A stretch of DNA of 53,929 bases. Source: an uncultured Pelagibacteraceae bacterium (GTDB lineage: Bacteria; Pseudomonadota; Alphaproteobacteria; Pelagibacterales; Pelagibacteraceae). Position 1 is the first letter of the stretch; every line of letters begins with the position of its first letter. The stretch lies in assembly GCA_902630945.1 (NCBI GenBank), contig CACOWV010000005.1:1-53929 (forward strand). Reading direction: 5' to 3'. Positions 16,598-26,592 of this stretch are shown here, piece by piece. The notes under the pieces were generated by a model. It was not told the DNA's origin. It searched no databases and saw nothing but the letters and a program-made list of their open reading frames with translations. A program made the position numbers and the translations under genes.

Positions 16598-18039
16598 TGT
16601 CTAAAATTAATTTTTTAAAGCCTGATAAAACCAATCTTTATACTTTTTTATATTTAGGTTTGTTTTTGTTTTTTATTAGTGTTTTAGATGTCTTATTGAA
16701 TTCTTTTTTTAGTTTAAATATAACTGGTTTTTTACCTGGTTTTTTAAGTTTTTTATTGCCGCTTATATTAGGTTTTATTGGACTTTATTTTATAAGAATT
16801 GAGTTAAGTGGAATTAAACAATTAGATTTATTAAACAAACATATAAATACCAATAATTTTAATGCTATTTTATCTCTGTTAATTATATTTATAATTTTAA
16901 AATCAATTCCACCAATATTGAGTTGGTTTTTCATTGACGCTAGCTTTGCTGGTGATTCAAAAGATGTTTGTACAGGCACAGGAGCTTGTTGGACATATAT
17001 CAAAGTTTGGATGAGAAGATTTATGTATGGAATGTATCCAAATGGTGAGCAATGGAGGATTAATTTATCATTCATAGCTTTAGCTTTACTTGGATCAGTT
17101 GGGTTTTTTGCTACTGATAAATTCAAAAAATATTTAACTCTTTATTATGTAGTTATTTATCCATTTATTGCGTTCTTGTTCATATTTTTCTTTATTTCGG
17201 GTGGTCCAGTTTTTTTTGATTTTTCATATGGTATAATTGCAGCCATTTTGTCTATTATTATTGGTTTTTTTATTCCTAATAAATTTAAGTTTTATTATTT
17301 TTTAATTGTTCCTTTTGCTCTTTATATTTTATTAAAATATTTCATTTTTTTTGAAGAATATATTGAACTTGGAAAATTAGATGGTTTAAACTGGGTAGAA
17401 ACAGGGGCTTGGGGTGGCTTATCTTTAACTTTTATAATTTCATTTTTCTGTTTAATTTTTTGTTTTCCAATAGGAATGGCATTTGCACTAGGTAGAAGAT
17501 CTGGATTTCCACTTATTAGATATATATCTATCGGTTTTATTGAATTTTGGAGAGGAGTTCCATTAATTACAGTTTTATTTATGTCTGCTGTTATGTTTCC
17601 AATGTTTTTACCTGCAGATTTTTTTATTGATAAATTAGTTAGATGTATAATAGCTATTTCTTTATTTGAGGCAGCTTATGTTGCGGAAGTTATTAGAGGA
17701 GGATTACAAGCTCTTCCAAGAGGTCAATACGAGGCCGCTAAATCATTAGGCATGGGATATTGGAGAATGCATATATTCGTAATTTTACCACAAGCTTTAA
17801 AACTTGTTATACCTGGAATTGCAAATACGTTTCTAGCTTTAGTTAAAGATACACCATTAATCTTTGTTGTTGGTTTATTAGAGATAGTTGGAATGTTAAA
17901 TTTAGCTAAAACTAATCCAGAATGGCTAGGATTTGCTATGGAAGGCTATGTATTTGCAGCAATAATTTTCTGGATTATTTGTTATGCAATGAGTAAATAT
18001 AGTTATAATTTAGAACAAAAATATAAAACAGATCGATAA
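16597..18039 (+). CDS. aapM: General L-amino-acid ABC transporter permease AapM (long form)
   Basis: Second permease subunit. The C-terminal half carries the family core: FIEFWRGVPLITVLFMSAVM and the EAA loop GGLQALPRGQYEAAKSLGMG. At 480 residues it is longer than the approximately 385-430 residues I expect for AapM/BztC; the extra length is hydrophobic and lies between the N-terminus and the core (about residues 160-250), adding roughly three membrane helices. It starts on the aapQ stop and ends 6 bases before aapP. Confidence 0.92.
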   Translation: MSKINFLKPDKTNLYTFLYLGLFLFFISVLDVLLNSFFSLNITGFLPGFLSFLLPLILGFIGLYFIRIELSGIKQLDLLNKHINTNNFNAILSLLIIFIILKSIPPILSWFFIDASFAGDSKDVCTGTGACWTYIKVWMRRFMYGMYPNGEQWRINLSFIALALLGSVGFFATDKFKKYLTLYYVVIYPFIAFLFIFFFISGGPVFFDFSYGIIAAILSIIIGFFIPNKFKFYYFLIVPFALYILLKYFIFFEEYIELGKLDGLNWVETGAWGGLSLTFIISFFCLIFCFPIGMAFALGRRSGFPLIRYISIGFIEFWRGVPLITVLFMSAVMFPMFLPADFFIDKLVRCIIAISLFEAAYVAEVIRGGLQALPRGQYEAAKSLGMGYWRMHIFVILPQALKLVIPGIANTFLALVKDTPLIFVVGLLEIVGMLNLAKTNPEWLGFAMEGYVFAAIIFWIICYAMSKYSYNLEQKYKTDR

Positions 18040-18045
18040 TAAAAT

Positions 18046-18780
18046 ATGTCAGAAAGTATTATTCAAATAAACAATATGAATAAATGGTTTGGGGATTTCC
18101 AAGTATTAAAAGAAATAAATTTAGAAGTAAAACCAAAACAAAAAATTGTTGTTTGTGGTCCATCAGGCTCTGGAAAATCCACATTAATAAGATGCATTAA
18201 TAGATTAGAAGAACATCAGGAAGGCGACATAATAGTGGACGGTACAACTCTGACAGAGGATACAAAAAATATTGAACAAATTAGAGCAGAAGTTGGTATG
18301 GTATTTCAACAATTTAATTTATTTCCACACTTATCTATTTTAGATAATTGTACCTTAGCTCCTATTTGGGTAAAGAAAATGCCAAAAAAGGATGCTGAGG
18401 AATTAGCTTTAAAACATTTAGAAAGGGTCCAAATATTAGATCAAGCACAAAAATATCCAGGTCAACTTTCTGGAGGTCAACAACAAAGGGTAGCTATAGC
18501 TCGTGCACTTTGTATGGAGCCAAAAATAATGCTTTTTGATGAACCGACATCAGCTTTAGATCCTGAAATGATTAAAGAGGTTCTAGATGTTATGGTAAAT
18601 TTAGCAAAACAAGGCATGACAATGATTGTTGTAACTCATGAAATGGGATTTGCTAAAGAAGTTGCAGATCAGATGATATTCATGGATGAGGGTATGATTG
18701 TTGAAAAAGCCGATACTAAAGAATTTTTTGCCAATCCTAAGAGTGAAAGGACTAAACTTTTTCTGAGCCAGATACTATAG
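18046..18780 (+). CDS. aapP: General L-amino-acid ABC transporter ATPase AapP
   Basis: Cytoplasmic ATP-binding subunit that powers AapJQM. The 244-residue protein has Walker [10 protein letters not shown] (38-46), a Q-loop in [11 protein letters not shown], signature [15 protein letters not shown], Walker [15 protein letters not shown] and the switch His in [11 protein letters not shown]. This is the polar amino-acid (GlnQ/HisP) subclass. It is the last gene of the aap operon; about 160 bases of non-coding DNA follow, with no U-tract terminator that I can see. Confidence 0.96.
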   Translation: MSESIIQINNMNKWFGDFQVLKEINLEVKPKQKIVVCGPSGSGKSTLIRCINRLEEHQEGDIIVDGTTLTEDTKNIEQIRAEVGMVFQQFNLFPHLSILDNCTLAPIWVKKMPKKDAEELALKHLERVQILDQAQKYPGQLSGGQQQRVAIARALCMEPKIMLFDEPTSALDPEMIKEVLDVMVNLAKQGMTMIVVTHEMGFAKEVADQMIFMDEGMIVEKADTKEFFANPKSERTKLFLSQIL

Positions 18781-18829
18781 TCATTATAAATATCAAGGAA
18801 TATTTCTTAAATAAACCCACAAGTAATGC

Positions 18830-18858
18830 TTGACATATTATCCGTCTACCCTGAATTT
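18830..18858 (+). promoter_or_regulatory. Possible promoter upstream of the XRE regulator
   Basis: A perfect -35 box TTGACA (18830-18835) stands about 85 bases before the start of the downstream regulator. The matching -10 is poor (GAATTT after 17 bases, or AATTTT after 18). The rest of the 18781-18942 gap holds an AGGAGG at about 18889 with no open frame after it, and no other structure that I can name. Confidence 0.25.
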
Positions 18859-18942
18859 TTGTTAAAAATAAATAAATTATTTCTTGCAGGAGGTATCAAA
18901 ACCTAGTTGAATAAGTTTTTATAAAAATTAAGAGGGGTCTTA

Positions 18943-19314
18943 ATGGAAGATAATTTTAACAAGCATCTAGGCAACAAACTTAAGCTTAGAAGATTGGCGC
19001 TTGGTTTGACACAAACTAAAGTAGCAAAAGCAATTAACGTAACATTTCAACAAATTCAAAAATACGAGAAAGGTACCAATGGAGTGAGCTCTATAAGATT
19101 ATTACAGCTCTCTAATTACTTAAAAGTGCCGATTAATTATTTTTTTGAGGATTTTTCAGAATATCTTGTGAATTTAGAAAAATCACAAGAGGGGCACATG
19201 AATGTTAATTACAATTTTTTAGTCAAATTGTATTCTGAACTAAATTCTGATCAGAAACTAAAGTTTAATAAGTCATTACAGGTAGCGAGTAGCAATATTT
19301 CTAAAGTTGGCTAG
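18943..19314 (+). CDS. XRE-family transcriptional regulator
   Basis: 123-residue cytoplasmic DNA-binding protein. The N-terminal half is a Cro/C1-type helix-turn-helix (about residues 10-65) with LGNKLKLRRLALGLTQTKVA, FQQIQKYEKGTNGVSS and LSNYLKVPINYFFE. This is the SinR/alphaproteobacterial type in which the C-terminal 50 residues are short and variable. The start has a GAGGGG site 6 bases upstream. It stands alone between aapP and two reverse-strand tRNAs, so its targets cannot be read from context. Autoregulation or a role in the neighbouring aap operon are only guesses. Confidence 0.85.
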   Translation: MEDNFNKHLGNKLKLRRLALGLTQTKVAKAINVTFQQIQKYEKGTNGVSSIRLLQLSNYLKVPINYFFEDFSEYLVNLEKSQEGHMNVNYNFLVKLYSELNSDQKLKFNKSLQVASSNISKVG

Positions 19315-19317
19315 TTT

Positions 19318-19393
19318 TGGCTCCTCGGGCAGGACTCGAACCTGCGACCAATTGATTAACAGTCAACTGCTCTACCAACTGAGCTACCGAGGA
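19318..19393 (-). tRNA. tRNA-Asn (anticodon GTT)
   Basis: On the reverse strand: acceptor TCCTCGG pairs with CCGAGGA, D-arm TAGCTCAGTTGGTAGAGC, anticodon loop CTGTTAA reading GTT, and T-arm GCAGGTTCGAGTCCTGC. CCA is encoded at 19318-19320. The 3' end lies 4 bases from the end of the convergent XRE gene. Confidence 0.97.
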
Positions 19394-19443
19394 ATATAAA
19401 AATCTCAACTTACTTTTTTTTAGAACTAAAACAAGATTTTTTT

Positions 19444-19517
19444 TGGAGGCAACGCCCGGAATCGAACCGGGATACAAGGATTTGCAATCCTCTGCGTAAC
19501 CATTCCGCCACGTTGCC
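19444..19517 (-). tRNA. tRNA-Cys (anticodon GCA)
   Basis: On the reverse strand: acceptor GGCAACG pairs with CGTTGCC, discriminator T, anticodon loop TTGCAAA reading GCA, T-arm CCCGGTTCGATTCCGGG. CCA is encoded at 19444-19446. The U discriminator is the identity element expected for cysteine tRNA. It lies upstream of tRNA-Asn on the same strand, 50 bases apart, so both may share one transcript. Confidence 0.97.
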
Positions 19518-19637
19518 TTATGTTTTAGATGATAGCTACAAGGGTTTTATATAAAATATTTGCAATTAGTCTATTAAATAACGTTCCAATTTGATTATTG
19601 TTAATTTAGATTATTAAATTATAAACTAATTACACCC

Positions 19638-22265
19638 ATGATAAGCGATAAATATATACATTCTAAAGTTGAGGATAAAATTTATGCTTATTGGGAGAAA
19701 AATAAATTGTTCAAACCTCAAAAAAATTCAAAAAAATTTTCTATTGTAATTCCACCACCAAATGTCACTGGAAGTTTACATATGGGACACGCGTTAAATA
19801 ATTCAATTCAGGATTTCCTAGTTCGATATTATCGAATGAATAATTACGAAACCTTATGGCAACCAGGAACTGATCATGCAGGTATTGCAACTCAAGCACT
19901 CGTTGAAAGAAAATTAGAAAAAGAGAATTTAAATAAAAACAGTCTTGGAAGAGAAAAATTTATTGAAAAAGTATGGGAATGGAAGAATGAATATGGAGAC
20001 ATCATAATTAATCAATTAAAAAAACTTGGATGCTCTTGCGACTGGTCACGTAACGCGTTTACTATGGATGAAAATTTATCGAAATCTGTAATCAAAGTTT
20101 TTGTTGATTTATACAAAAAAAAATTAATCTACAAAGCTGAAAAATTGGTTAATTGGGACACCGTACTTAAAACAGCAATTTCAGATTTAGAAGTTGATCA
20201 AAGAGAAATGAACTCTAAAATATACTACATTAGATATCCAATCGAGAATTCTTCAGAATTTATATCAATTGCTACTACTAGGCCTGAAACAATGCTTGGC
20301 GATACAGCGATTGCAGTTAATCCTAAAGATAAAAGATATAAGGAATATGTTGGCAAGACTGTCACAATACCAATAGTAGGAAGAAAAATTAAAATTATTA
20401 GAGATAATTATGCAGATCCTGAACAAGGAACAGGTGCATTAAAGATTACACCAGCACACGATTTTAATGACTACGATGTAGGCCAAAGAAATAAGTTAGA
20501 TATAATTAATGTATTTACCGAAGAAGGAAAAATAAATAACAATGCACCTCAGGATTACGTAGGACTTGATAGATTTGATGCTCGTAAAAAGTTATTAGAA
20601 GAACTTAAGGAAAAAGATTTTTTTGTTAAAGAAGAAAATATTAAGAATAAGGTTCCTTACGGTGATAGATCTAATTCGGTTATAGAACCTTTTTTAACTG
20701 AACAGTGGTTTGTAGATGCAAAAAAATTAGCTGTAAAAGCAAAAAGAATAGTTAAATCAAAAAAAACAAATTTCTTTCCAACTAATTGGTCTAAAACTTA
20801 TTTTCAATGGATGAATAATATTGAACCTTGGTGTGTTTCTAGACAACTTTGGTGGGGTCATCAAATACCGGCATGGTATGGACCTGATAAAAAAATATTT
20901 GTTGCAATAAATGAGACAGATGCAAAAAAACAAGCAAAAAAATTTTATAAAAAAGATGTTGAAATAATTAGAGATCCAGATGTATTAGATACATGGTTTT
21001 CATCTGGTTTATGGCCTTTTGCGACTTTGGGTTGGCCTGATAAAAAAGATTTTGTTAAGAAATTTTATCCTACCTCAGTTTTAGTTACAGGTTTTGATAT
21101 TATCTTTTTTTGGGTTGCCAGAATGATGATGTTTGGAATGGAATTTTTAAATAAAGAACCTTTCAAAGATATTTATGTTCATGCTTTGGTTAGAGATGAA
21201 AAAGGACAAAAGATGTCTAAATCGAAAGGTAATGTTATTGACCCATTAGATTTAATAGAAAAATATAGTGCTGATGCCTTAAGATTTACATTGTTGTCAA
21301 TGGCATCCCCAGGTACAGACGTTAAACTTTCTGAAGATAGAGTAAAAGGATATAGGAATTTTTTAAACAAATTATGGAATGCCAATAATTTTTTAATCAC
21401 AAATAAATGTGATTTCAAGAAAACTGATAAAGTTCCAAAAAGCACATTAAATATAAACAAATGGATATATTCAGAGTTAATTGAAATTAAAAACAAAATT
21501 CAAAAAAATATTGAAGATTATCGTTTTGATGAAGCTGCTAAAAATGCCTATCAATTTGCTTGGCACTCATATTGTGACTGGTACATAGAACTTTCAAAAA
21601 CAATACTTTATTCAGATGATAAAAAAGCCCAAAAAGAAGTTAAAGAAGTATCCGCTTATATTTTCAAACAAATACTCGTAATGCTTCATCCTTTTATTCC
21701 ATTTGTAACCGAAGAAATATGGTTAAAAAACAAGTTTGATAAATCAAATAAAAATTTTCTCATGTATAAAAACTGGCCATCTGGTAAAGTAAAAAAAGAT
21801 CAGTCTCGAAAAGATGTTGAGAAGATTATTAATATAATTTCAGAATTAAGATCATTTAAAAATGAGTTAAATGTAAGTCCTGGTTCATTTGTTGATATAT
21901 CAATTAATAAAATTGCTAAAAATAATAAAAAATTAATGACCAATAATGAAGTGGTTCTTAAAAAGCTTGGTCGTATAAATAATTTTTTTGACAAAGATCA
22001 AGCCAAGCCGTCAGCTACACTAGTTATATCTGGAGACATATTTAAGATATATTTTGATGAGAATGTTGATTTAAATCTAATAAAAGAAAATTTAGTCAAA
22101 AGACAGGGTAAATACCAGGAAGAAATGGACAAGATATCACAACGACTATCTAATAAAGGATTTACTAATAGAGCACCAAAAAATATTGTTGAACAAGAAA
22201 AAACTAACTATAGTAATTTAAAAGATGATATCAAAAAAATATCATTAACTATTGAAAGTTTATAA
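19638..22265 (+). CDS. valS: Valyl-tRNA synthetase
   Basis: Class I synthetase that charges tRNA-Val in the cytoplasm. At 875 residues it is full length. The ATP-binding HxGH motif is HMGHALN near residue 50, followed by [14 protein letters not shown]. An editing domain contains [10 protein letters not shown]. The KMSKS motif occurs as [10 protein letters not shown] near 525, and a C-terminal coiled coil covers about the last 70 residues. The start codon lies 120 bases from the divergent tRNA-Cys gene. The stop overlaps the ilvD start by one base, linking tRNA-Val charging to a valine biosynthesis gene. Confidence 0.97.
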   Translation: MISDKYIHSKVEDKIYAYWEKNKLFKPQKNSKKFSIVIPPPNVTGSLHMGHALNNSIQDFLVRYYRMNNYETLWQPGTDHAGIATQALVERKLEKENLNKNSLGREKFIEKVWEWKNEYGDIIINQLKKLGCSCDWSRNAFTMDENLSKSVIKVFVDLYKKKLIYKAEKLVNWDTVLKTAISDLEVDQREMNSKIYYIRYPIENSSEFISIATTRPETMLGDTAIAVNPKDKRYKEYVGKTVTIPIVGRKIKIIRDNYADPEQGTGALKITPAHDFNDYDVGQRNKLDIINVFTEEGKINNNAPQDYVGLDRFDARKKLLEELKEKDFFVKEENIKNKVPYGDRSNSVIEPFLTEQWFVDAKKLAVKAKRIVKSKKTNFFPTNWSKTYFQWMNNIEPWCVSRQLWWGHQIPAWYGPDKKIFVAINETDAKKQAKKFYKKDVEIIRDPDVLDTWFSSGLWPFATLGWPDKKDFVKKFYPTSVLVTGFDIIFFWVARMMMFGMEFLNKEPFKDIYVHALVRDEKGQKMSKSKGNVIDPLDLIEKYSADALRFTLLSMASPGTDVKLSEDRVKGYRNFLNKLWNANNFLITNKCDFKKTDKVPKSTLNINKWIYSELIEIKNKIQKNIEDYRFDEAAKNAYQFAWHSYCDWYIELSKTILYSDDKKAQKEVKEVSAYIFKQILVMLHPFIPFVTEEIWLKNKFDKSNKNFLMYKNWPSGKVKKDQSRKDVEKIINIISELRSFKNELNVSPGSFVDISINKIAKNNKKLMTNNEVVLKKLGRINNFFDKDQAKPSATLVISGDIFKIYFDENVDLNLIKENLVKRQGKYQEEMDKISQRLSNKGFTNRAPKNIVEQEKTNYSNLKDDIKKISLTIESL

Positions 22266-23983
22266 TGCGGAAGTTTGATAAGAAAAAATTACCAAGTAGA
22301 CATACATCTCTAGGTGCTGATAGAGCTCCACATAGATCTTTTTATTATGCTATGGGAGAAACCGAAAAAGATGTCTCCAAACCATTTGTAGGTGTTGTAT
22401 CAACATGGAATGAAGCAGCGCCATGTAATATCGCTTTAATGAGACAAGCTCAGTCAGTTAAAAAGGGTGTAAGAGCCTCAGGAGGAACTCCAAGAGAATT
22501 TTGTACGATAACGGTCACTGATGGTATTGCAATGGGTCATGAAGGAATGAAATCTTCGTTAATCTCAAGAGAAGTAATTGCAGATAGCGCTGAATTAACA
22601 GTAAGAGGTCATTGTTACGATGCATTAGTGGGTATCGCAGGTTGTGATAAGTCTTTACCAGGTTTAATGATGTCAATGGTACGATTAAATGTACCAAGTG
22701 TTTTTATTTATGGTGGCTCAATCCTTCCAGGAAAATATAAAGGTAAAGATGTGACAGTAGTGGATGTTTTTGAAGCTGTTGGAAAACATTCATCAGGTCA
22801 AATGTCAGCAAAAGAATTAAGAAAATTAGAATTAGTTGCATGCCCTACAGCTGGAGCGTGTGGCGGACAATTTACCGCAAACACTATGGCATGTGTATCA
22901 GAGGCAATTGGTTTAGCATTACCTTATTCAGCAGGAACACCAGCACCATATGAAGAAAGAGATAAGTATGCAAAAGCAAGTGGCCGAATGGTAATGGAAT
23001 TATTAGCAAAAAAAATTAAACCGAGAGATATCGTTACAAGAAAAGCATTAGAGAATGCTGCAACAATAGTTGCTGCAACAGGTGGATCAACTAATGCTGC
23101 ATTACATTTACCAGCTATCGCAAATGAAGCAGGAATTAAATTTGATTTAATGGATGTTGCAAAAATATTTAAAAGAACACCTTATCTTGCGGATTTAAAA
23201 CCAGGTGGAAAATATGTTGCAAAAGATATGTGGTTAGCAGGTGGTGTGCCAATGCTATTAAAAACTCTTTATGATGGTGGCTACATTCATGGTAACTGTA
23301 TGACAGTAACAGGCAAAACAATGAAAGAAAATTTAAAAGGAATTAAATTTAATCCAAAACAAAAAGTTTTAAGAGCTTACAACAGACCATTATCACCTGA
23401 TGGAGGAGTTGTTGGATTAAAAGGTAATTTAGCTCCAGAAGGAGGAATTGTTAAAATTGCTGGACTTAAAAAATTACAATTTACTGGAAGAGCAAGATGT
23501 TTTGACAATGAAGAAAGTGCAATGAAAGCAGTTCAAAGTAGAAAATATAAAGATGGGGATGTAATTATTATTAGATATGAAGGACCTGTTGGTGGACCAG
23601 GTATGAGAGAAATGCTTTCAACAACGGGTGCAATTTATGGTCAAGGCAAAGGTGAGAAAGTTGCTTTAATAACTGACGGAAGATTTTCAGGAGCAACGAG
23701 AGGCTTTTGTGTAGGTCACGTGGGCCCAGAGGCTGCTTTAGGTGGTCCAATTGCTCTTTTACGTAATGGAGATGTTATTGATATTGATGCTAAAAAAGGA
23801 ACAATTAATGTTCGATTAACAAGAGCACAATTAGCTTCAAGAAAAAGAAAATGGAAAGCTAGAAAATCTGATTTTGGATCAGGAACACTTTGGAAATATG
23901 CGCAAACAGTTGGACCAGCATATCTAGGAGCACCAACTCATCCTGGTAAGAAAAAAGAAGTTAAGGATTACTCAAAAATTTAA
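22265..23983 (+). CDS. ilvD: Dihydroxy-acid dehydratase
   Basis: Iron-sulfur enzyme dehydrating 2,3-dihydroxy acids to 2-oxo acids in valine, isoleucine and pantothenate synthesis. The 572-residue protein contains [20 protein letters not shown] and [16 protein letters not shown] with the cluster cysteines, then [12 protein letters not shown] and [20 protein letters not shown]. Codon use is less extreme than in neighbours (more GCA, GGA and CCA with few A-runs), consistent with high expression. It starts on the valS stop and ends on the manC start, so valS-ilvD-manC is one tightly packed unit. Edd (phosphogluconate dehydratase) is a homologue, but the IlvD-type motifs and length favour IlvD. 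Confidence 0.94.
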   Translation: MRKFDKKKLPSRHTSLGADRAPHRSFYYAMGETEKDVSKPFVGVVSTWNEAAPCNIALMRQAQSVKKGVRASGGTPREFCTITVTDGIAMGHEGMKSSLISREVIADSAELTVRGHCYDALVGIAGCDKSLPGLMMSMVRLNVPSVFIYGGSILPGKYKGKDVTVVDVFEAVGKHSSGQMSAKELRKLELVACPTAGACGGQFTANTMACVSEAIGLALPYSAGTPAPYEERDKYAKASGRMVMELLAKKIKPRDIVTRKALENAATIVAATGGSTNAALHLPAIANEAGIKFDLMDVAKIFKRTPYLADLKPGGKYVAKDMWLAGGVPMLLKTLYDGGYIHGNCMTVTGKTMKENLKGIKFNPKQKVLRAYNRPLSPDGGVVGLKGNLAPEGGIVKIAGLKKLQFTGRARCFDNEESAMKAVQSRKYKDGDVIIIRYEGPVGGPGMREMLSTTGAIYGQGKGEKVALITDGRFSGATRGFCVGHVGPEAALGGPIALLRNGDVIDIDAKKGTINVRLTRAQLASRKRKWKARKSDFGSGTLWKYAQTVGPAYLGAPTHPGKKKEVKDYSKI

Positions 23984-25173
23984 TGAAAATTCGCCCAGTT
24001 ATATTATGTGGTGGAGCAGGAACAAGACTCTGGCCTAAAGCTAAAAAACACCAGGCTAAACAATTTATAGATTTTGGTAATTGGACTTTATTAGGAAAAA
24101 CTTTAGAGAGAGTTAAAGCATCAATATTTGATGCACCAATCATAAGCACTAATGCCAAATATTTAAGACAAGTAAAACAACATTTAAAGAAACACAAAAT
24201 AAGAAAATTTAAGATAGTTTTAGAGCCAGCTAAAAGAAATACCGCACCAGCCATTTTAAGTACGGCATTAATAAAAGATATTCCTAACGAACAACCTTTA
24301 ATGTTCTTAGCAGCTGATCATTTGATAGAGAAGGTTGGTTTATTTAATAAAGCTATTAAAAAAAATCAAAAGAAACTCACCCATAATAATATCTTTATAT
24401 TTGGGATTAAACCTACAATGCCCTCTAGTGAATTTGGTTATTTTTTAACAAAAAATAATAAAGTAACTAGATTTGTAGAAAAACCTAAAGAAGCTAAAGC
24501 TAAACAAATAATTAGTAAAAAAGGTTATTGGAATTCTGGAATGTTTTATTTGAGAAAAGACTCAATTATTAATAATTTCAAGAAATACCAACCAAATATT
24601 TACCGAAATTGTAACAAAGCTGTAACAAAAGCAAAATATAAAAGTAATGTGTATTATTTAAACAAACAAGCATTTACTAGAGCAACAGCTAAGTCTTTTG
24701 ACTATGCAATATTAGAAAAAACGAGAGATATTAATGCTATTAAATTAGATATTCCTTGGTCTGATTTAGGGTCTTGGAAAGAAATTTGCAAAATGTATGG
24801 AAGAAATAAAAGACATTATTATAAAAAGAAGAATGTATTTCATAGACCTTGGGGCAGTTATGTTAATCTATTCAATGGTAAGGAATTCTTAATTAAAGAA
24901 TTGTATGTAAAACCAAAAGGTATATTAAGTCTTCAAAAACATCATCACAGAGCTGAACATTGGGTAGTTACTCATGGTAAACCTAAAATTACTTTAAATA
25001 AGAAATATTTTACAATGAAACCAGATGAAACTATTTTTATTCCATTAGGTGCAATCCATAGAATAGAAAATCCCTACAAAAAACCAGTAAAAATTATTGA
25101 AGCTCAAGTAGGATCTATATTAAAAGAAACAGATATTGTTCGATACCAGGACGTTTATGGCCGTGTTAAATAA
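23983..25173 (+). CDS. manC: Mannose-1-phosphate guanylyltransferase / mannose-6-phosphate isomerase, short form
   Basis: Makes GDP-mannose for surface polysaccharides. The nucleotidyltransferase domain covers about residues 1-270 with LCGGAGTRLWP, FVEKPKEA, YWNSGMFYL and LDIPWSDLGSWKE. The C-terminal cupin (about 290-396) has RPWGSYVNL and LQKHHHRAEHWVVTHG with the metal-binding histidines. Total length is 396 residues, about 70 fewer than usual for this bifunctional family. What is missing is the linker between SDLGSWKEI and HRPWGSY, where relatives carry a beta-helix-like segment; both catalytic ends look complete. It starts on the ilvD stop, and a hairpin covers its 3' end. Confidence 0.9.
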   Translation: MKIRPVILCGGAGTRLWPKAKKHQAKQFIDFGNWTLLGKTLERVKASIFDAPIISTNAKYLRQVKQHLKKHKIRKFKIVLEPAKRNTAPAILSTALIKDIPNEQPLMFLAADHLIEKVGLFNKAIKKNQKKLTHNNIFIFGIKPTMPSSEFGYFLTKNNKVTRFVEKPKEAKAKQIISKKGYWNSGMFYLRKDSIINNFKKYQPNIYRNCNKAVTKAKYKSNVYYLNKQAFTRATAKSFDYAILEKTRDINAIKLDIPWSDLGSWKEICKMYGRNKRHYYKKKNVFHRPWGSYVNLFNGKEFLIKELYVKPKGILSLQKHHHRAEHWVVTHGKPKITLNKKYFTMKPDETIFIPLGAIHRIENPYKKPVKIIEAQVGSILKETDIVRYQDVYGRVK

Positions 25174-25184
25174 TTAACACGACC
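25159..25184. terminator. Hairpin at the convergent manC / PiT-like junction
   Basis: GGCCGTGTTAA (25159-25169) and TTAACACGACC (25174-25184) form an 11-bp stem with one G-U or mismatch position and an ATAA loop. It covers the manC stop and lies 12 bases from the end of the opposing gene. It lacks a U tract on either strand, so it could be a weak bidirectional terminator or a 3'-end stabilising structure. Confidence 0.45.
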
Positions 25185-25195
25185 ACAAAATATAT

Positions 25196-26161
25196 TTAAA
25201 ACCAACTATTTGGAATAATTATGTAGTGGATTGCTAAAACAATTCCAACTGAAACACTTAATCCAAAGATCATTTTAAGAAAGTCTTTACCAATTAATGG
25301 GAAGACATACTTAAATTTATAATCTTTGTTCATTGTTGAAATCGCAAGTTCTCTACCACATAATAAACCAACAAAAACCCATGTAGTTGACATAGGTAAA
25401 TCATTAAGTTCTTTAAAGTAGAATAAGACACCAGCATAAATTACGTTGATAATTGTAGCTGATCTTGCATATCTAGTTCCAGTTTTTTCTAAAACTACAG
25501 TTTGTATTCGTCCACCTTGAATATAGAAGATGTAAAATAGCAAAGCTGTAAAATATCCCATTACAGTTAGCAGAATTGTTATATCCAGTTGTCTTGGAAG
25601 ATACACAGCAATGTTTGCTACATCATGAGATAACCAAACCCACCATAGCCAACCTGAAGTGACCCATACTGAGTTTCTCCAAAAGCCTATATACTTTTCA
25701 TCAACTTCATCTAATTTTTCATTGATAAATTTTGATACAACAATCCAAGCAATATAAGCGACCATTGCCGCTAAACCATATCCAACTACACTTTTTAATA
25801 GCATTTTTTCAAGCACAACTGTTGAAGCAAATGCTGAAAGAACTAAGAAAGTAGTAGATACCGGTATTCCAATTCTTGTTAATAATAGCAATATTGCAGG
25901 CGCTACTGCATGATACCATTGAATTTCTTGATAAGGTATTCTAGTTAATCTTCCATATGAAATATCACCATCATACGCATACCATCCCCATGCTAAAGCT
26001 AAAATCATTACACTAGAAGCTGATCCTGCAAGTATGTACCATTTGAACCACTTCTTTTTTGAAGCTATAAATGTACCTAGTGTTTGAATTGAGTCGTTAG
26101 CGATTACGCTATAACCAGCAAGGGCGAAGCCTATAACCGTATAAATTAAAGTCATTTCCAT
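25196..26161 (-). CDS. PiT-superfamily-like membrane transporter, substrate unknown
   Basis: 321-residue polytopic membrane protein (about eight helices). It shows two internal repeats that resemble the inorganic phosphate transporter (PiT) signature: ANDSIQTLGT at residues 21-30 with PVSTT at 100-104, and HDVANI at 179-184 with PMSTT at 256-260. The two halves are offset by about 157 residues in both pairs, as expected for the duplicated PiT fold. Classic PiT proteins have GANDVANA in both halves; here the first is NDSIQ and the second has His for Asn. I infer an ion-transport role but not the substrate. An AAGGAG site precedes ATG 26161. It lies downstream of the zinc-uptake operon on the same strand after a 165-base gap. 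Confidence 0.6.
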   Translation of the reverse strand: MEMTLIYTVIGFALAGYSVIANDSIQTLGTFIASKKKWFKWYILAGSASSVMILALAWGWYAYDGDISYGRLTRIPYQEIQWYHAVAPAILLLLTRIGIPVSTTFLVLSAFASTVVLEKMLLKSVVGYGLAAMVAYIAWIVVSKFINEKLDEVDEKYIGFWRNSVWVTSGWLWWVWLSHDVANIAVYLPRQLDITILLTVMGYFTALLFYIFYIQGGRIQTVVLEKTGTRYARSATIINVIYAGVLFYFKELNDLPMSTTWVFVGLLCGRELAISTMNKDYKFKYVFPLIGKDFLKMIFGLSVSVGIVLAIHYIIIPNSWF

Positions 26162-26326
26162 TCTTTATCTCCTTTATATTATTGTTTTCGGTTCCTATCG
26201 ATTCATGACTTAAGGAGTATGTAATCGGAGACAGAAAATAATTCTACATGTAAATTTAGTGATTTAAGAATCTAAGGGGGGATTCGTCAACTTCTAAACT
26301 AATTAAAATTAAAGTCTACTTGAAAA

Positions 26327-26548
26327 TTAAAATACAACTTTATAAATACCAATGATAAATAGTGGTATCTGTAATCCAAAATTAGTAAGGATCGCTTTAT
26401 CTTTGCTAATAAATCCAGCGATAGTCCATCCAACAACTCCTAATCCATGAAAATAGATATTTAAAGGATATATATTTAGGTTTGTTAATAGAATACCAAC
26501 TAAAACTAGAAATGTACTTATCCATTTAAGATATTTCTTAATAAACAT
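26327..26548 (-). CDS. Small hydrophobic membrane protein in the zur-znuBC run
   Basis: 73-residue protein with about three short hydrophobic segments (around 10-26, 30-46 and 56-72). Distinct features are LTNLNIYPLNIYFHGLG and NFGLQIPLFIIGIY. I do not recognise a function with confidence; the pattern recalls small DUF proteins common in Pelagibacter, possibly DUF6552. A good AAGGAAA site precedes ATG 26548. It lies 44 bases after the zur stop on the same strand, and a 7-bp inverted repeat (26582-26599) overlaps the end of zur. A connection with zinc status is plausible but unproven. Confidence 0.65.
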   Translation of the reverse strand: MFIKKYLKWISTFLVLVGILLTNLNIYPLNIYFHGLGVVGWTIAGFISKDKAILTNFGLQIPLFIIGIYKVVF

Positions 26549-26592
26549 ACGTTTTCCTTTCAGCTTGTTTTATTTAGATTTTAGATAATAAC

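Noticed and set aside
14076-19517. Genomic island inserted at tRNA genes
   Set aside because: No integrase, no duplicated tRNA 3' end and no composition change; the flanking genes are core transport and housekeeping genes.
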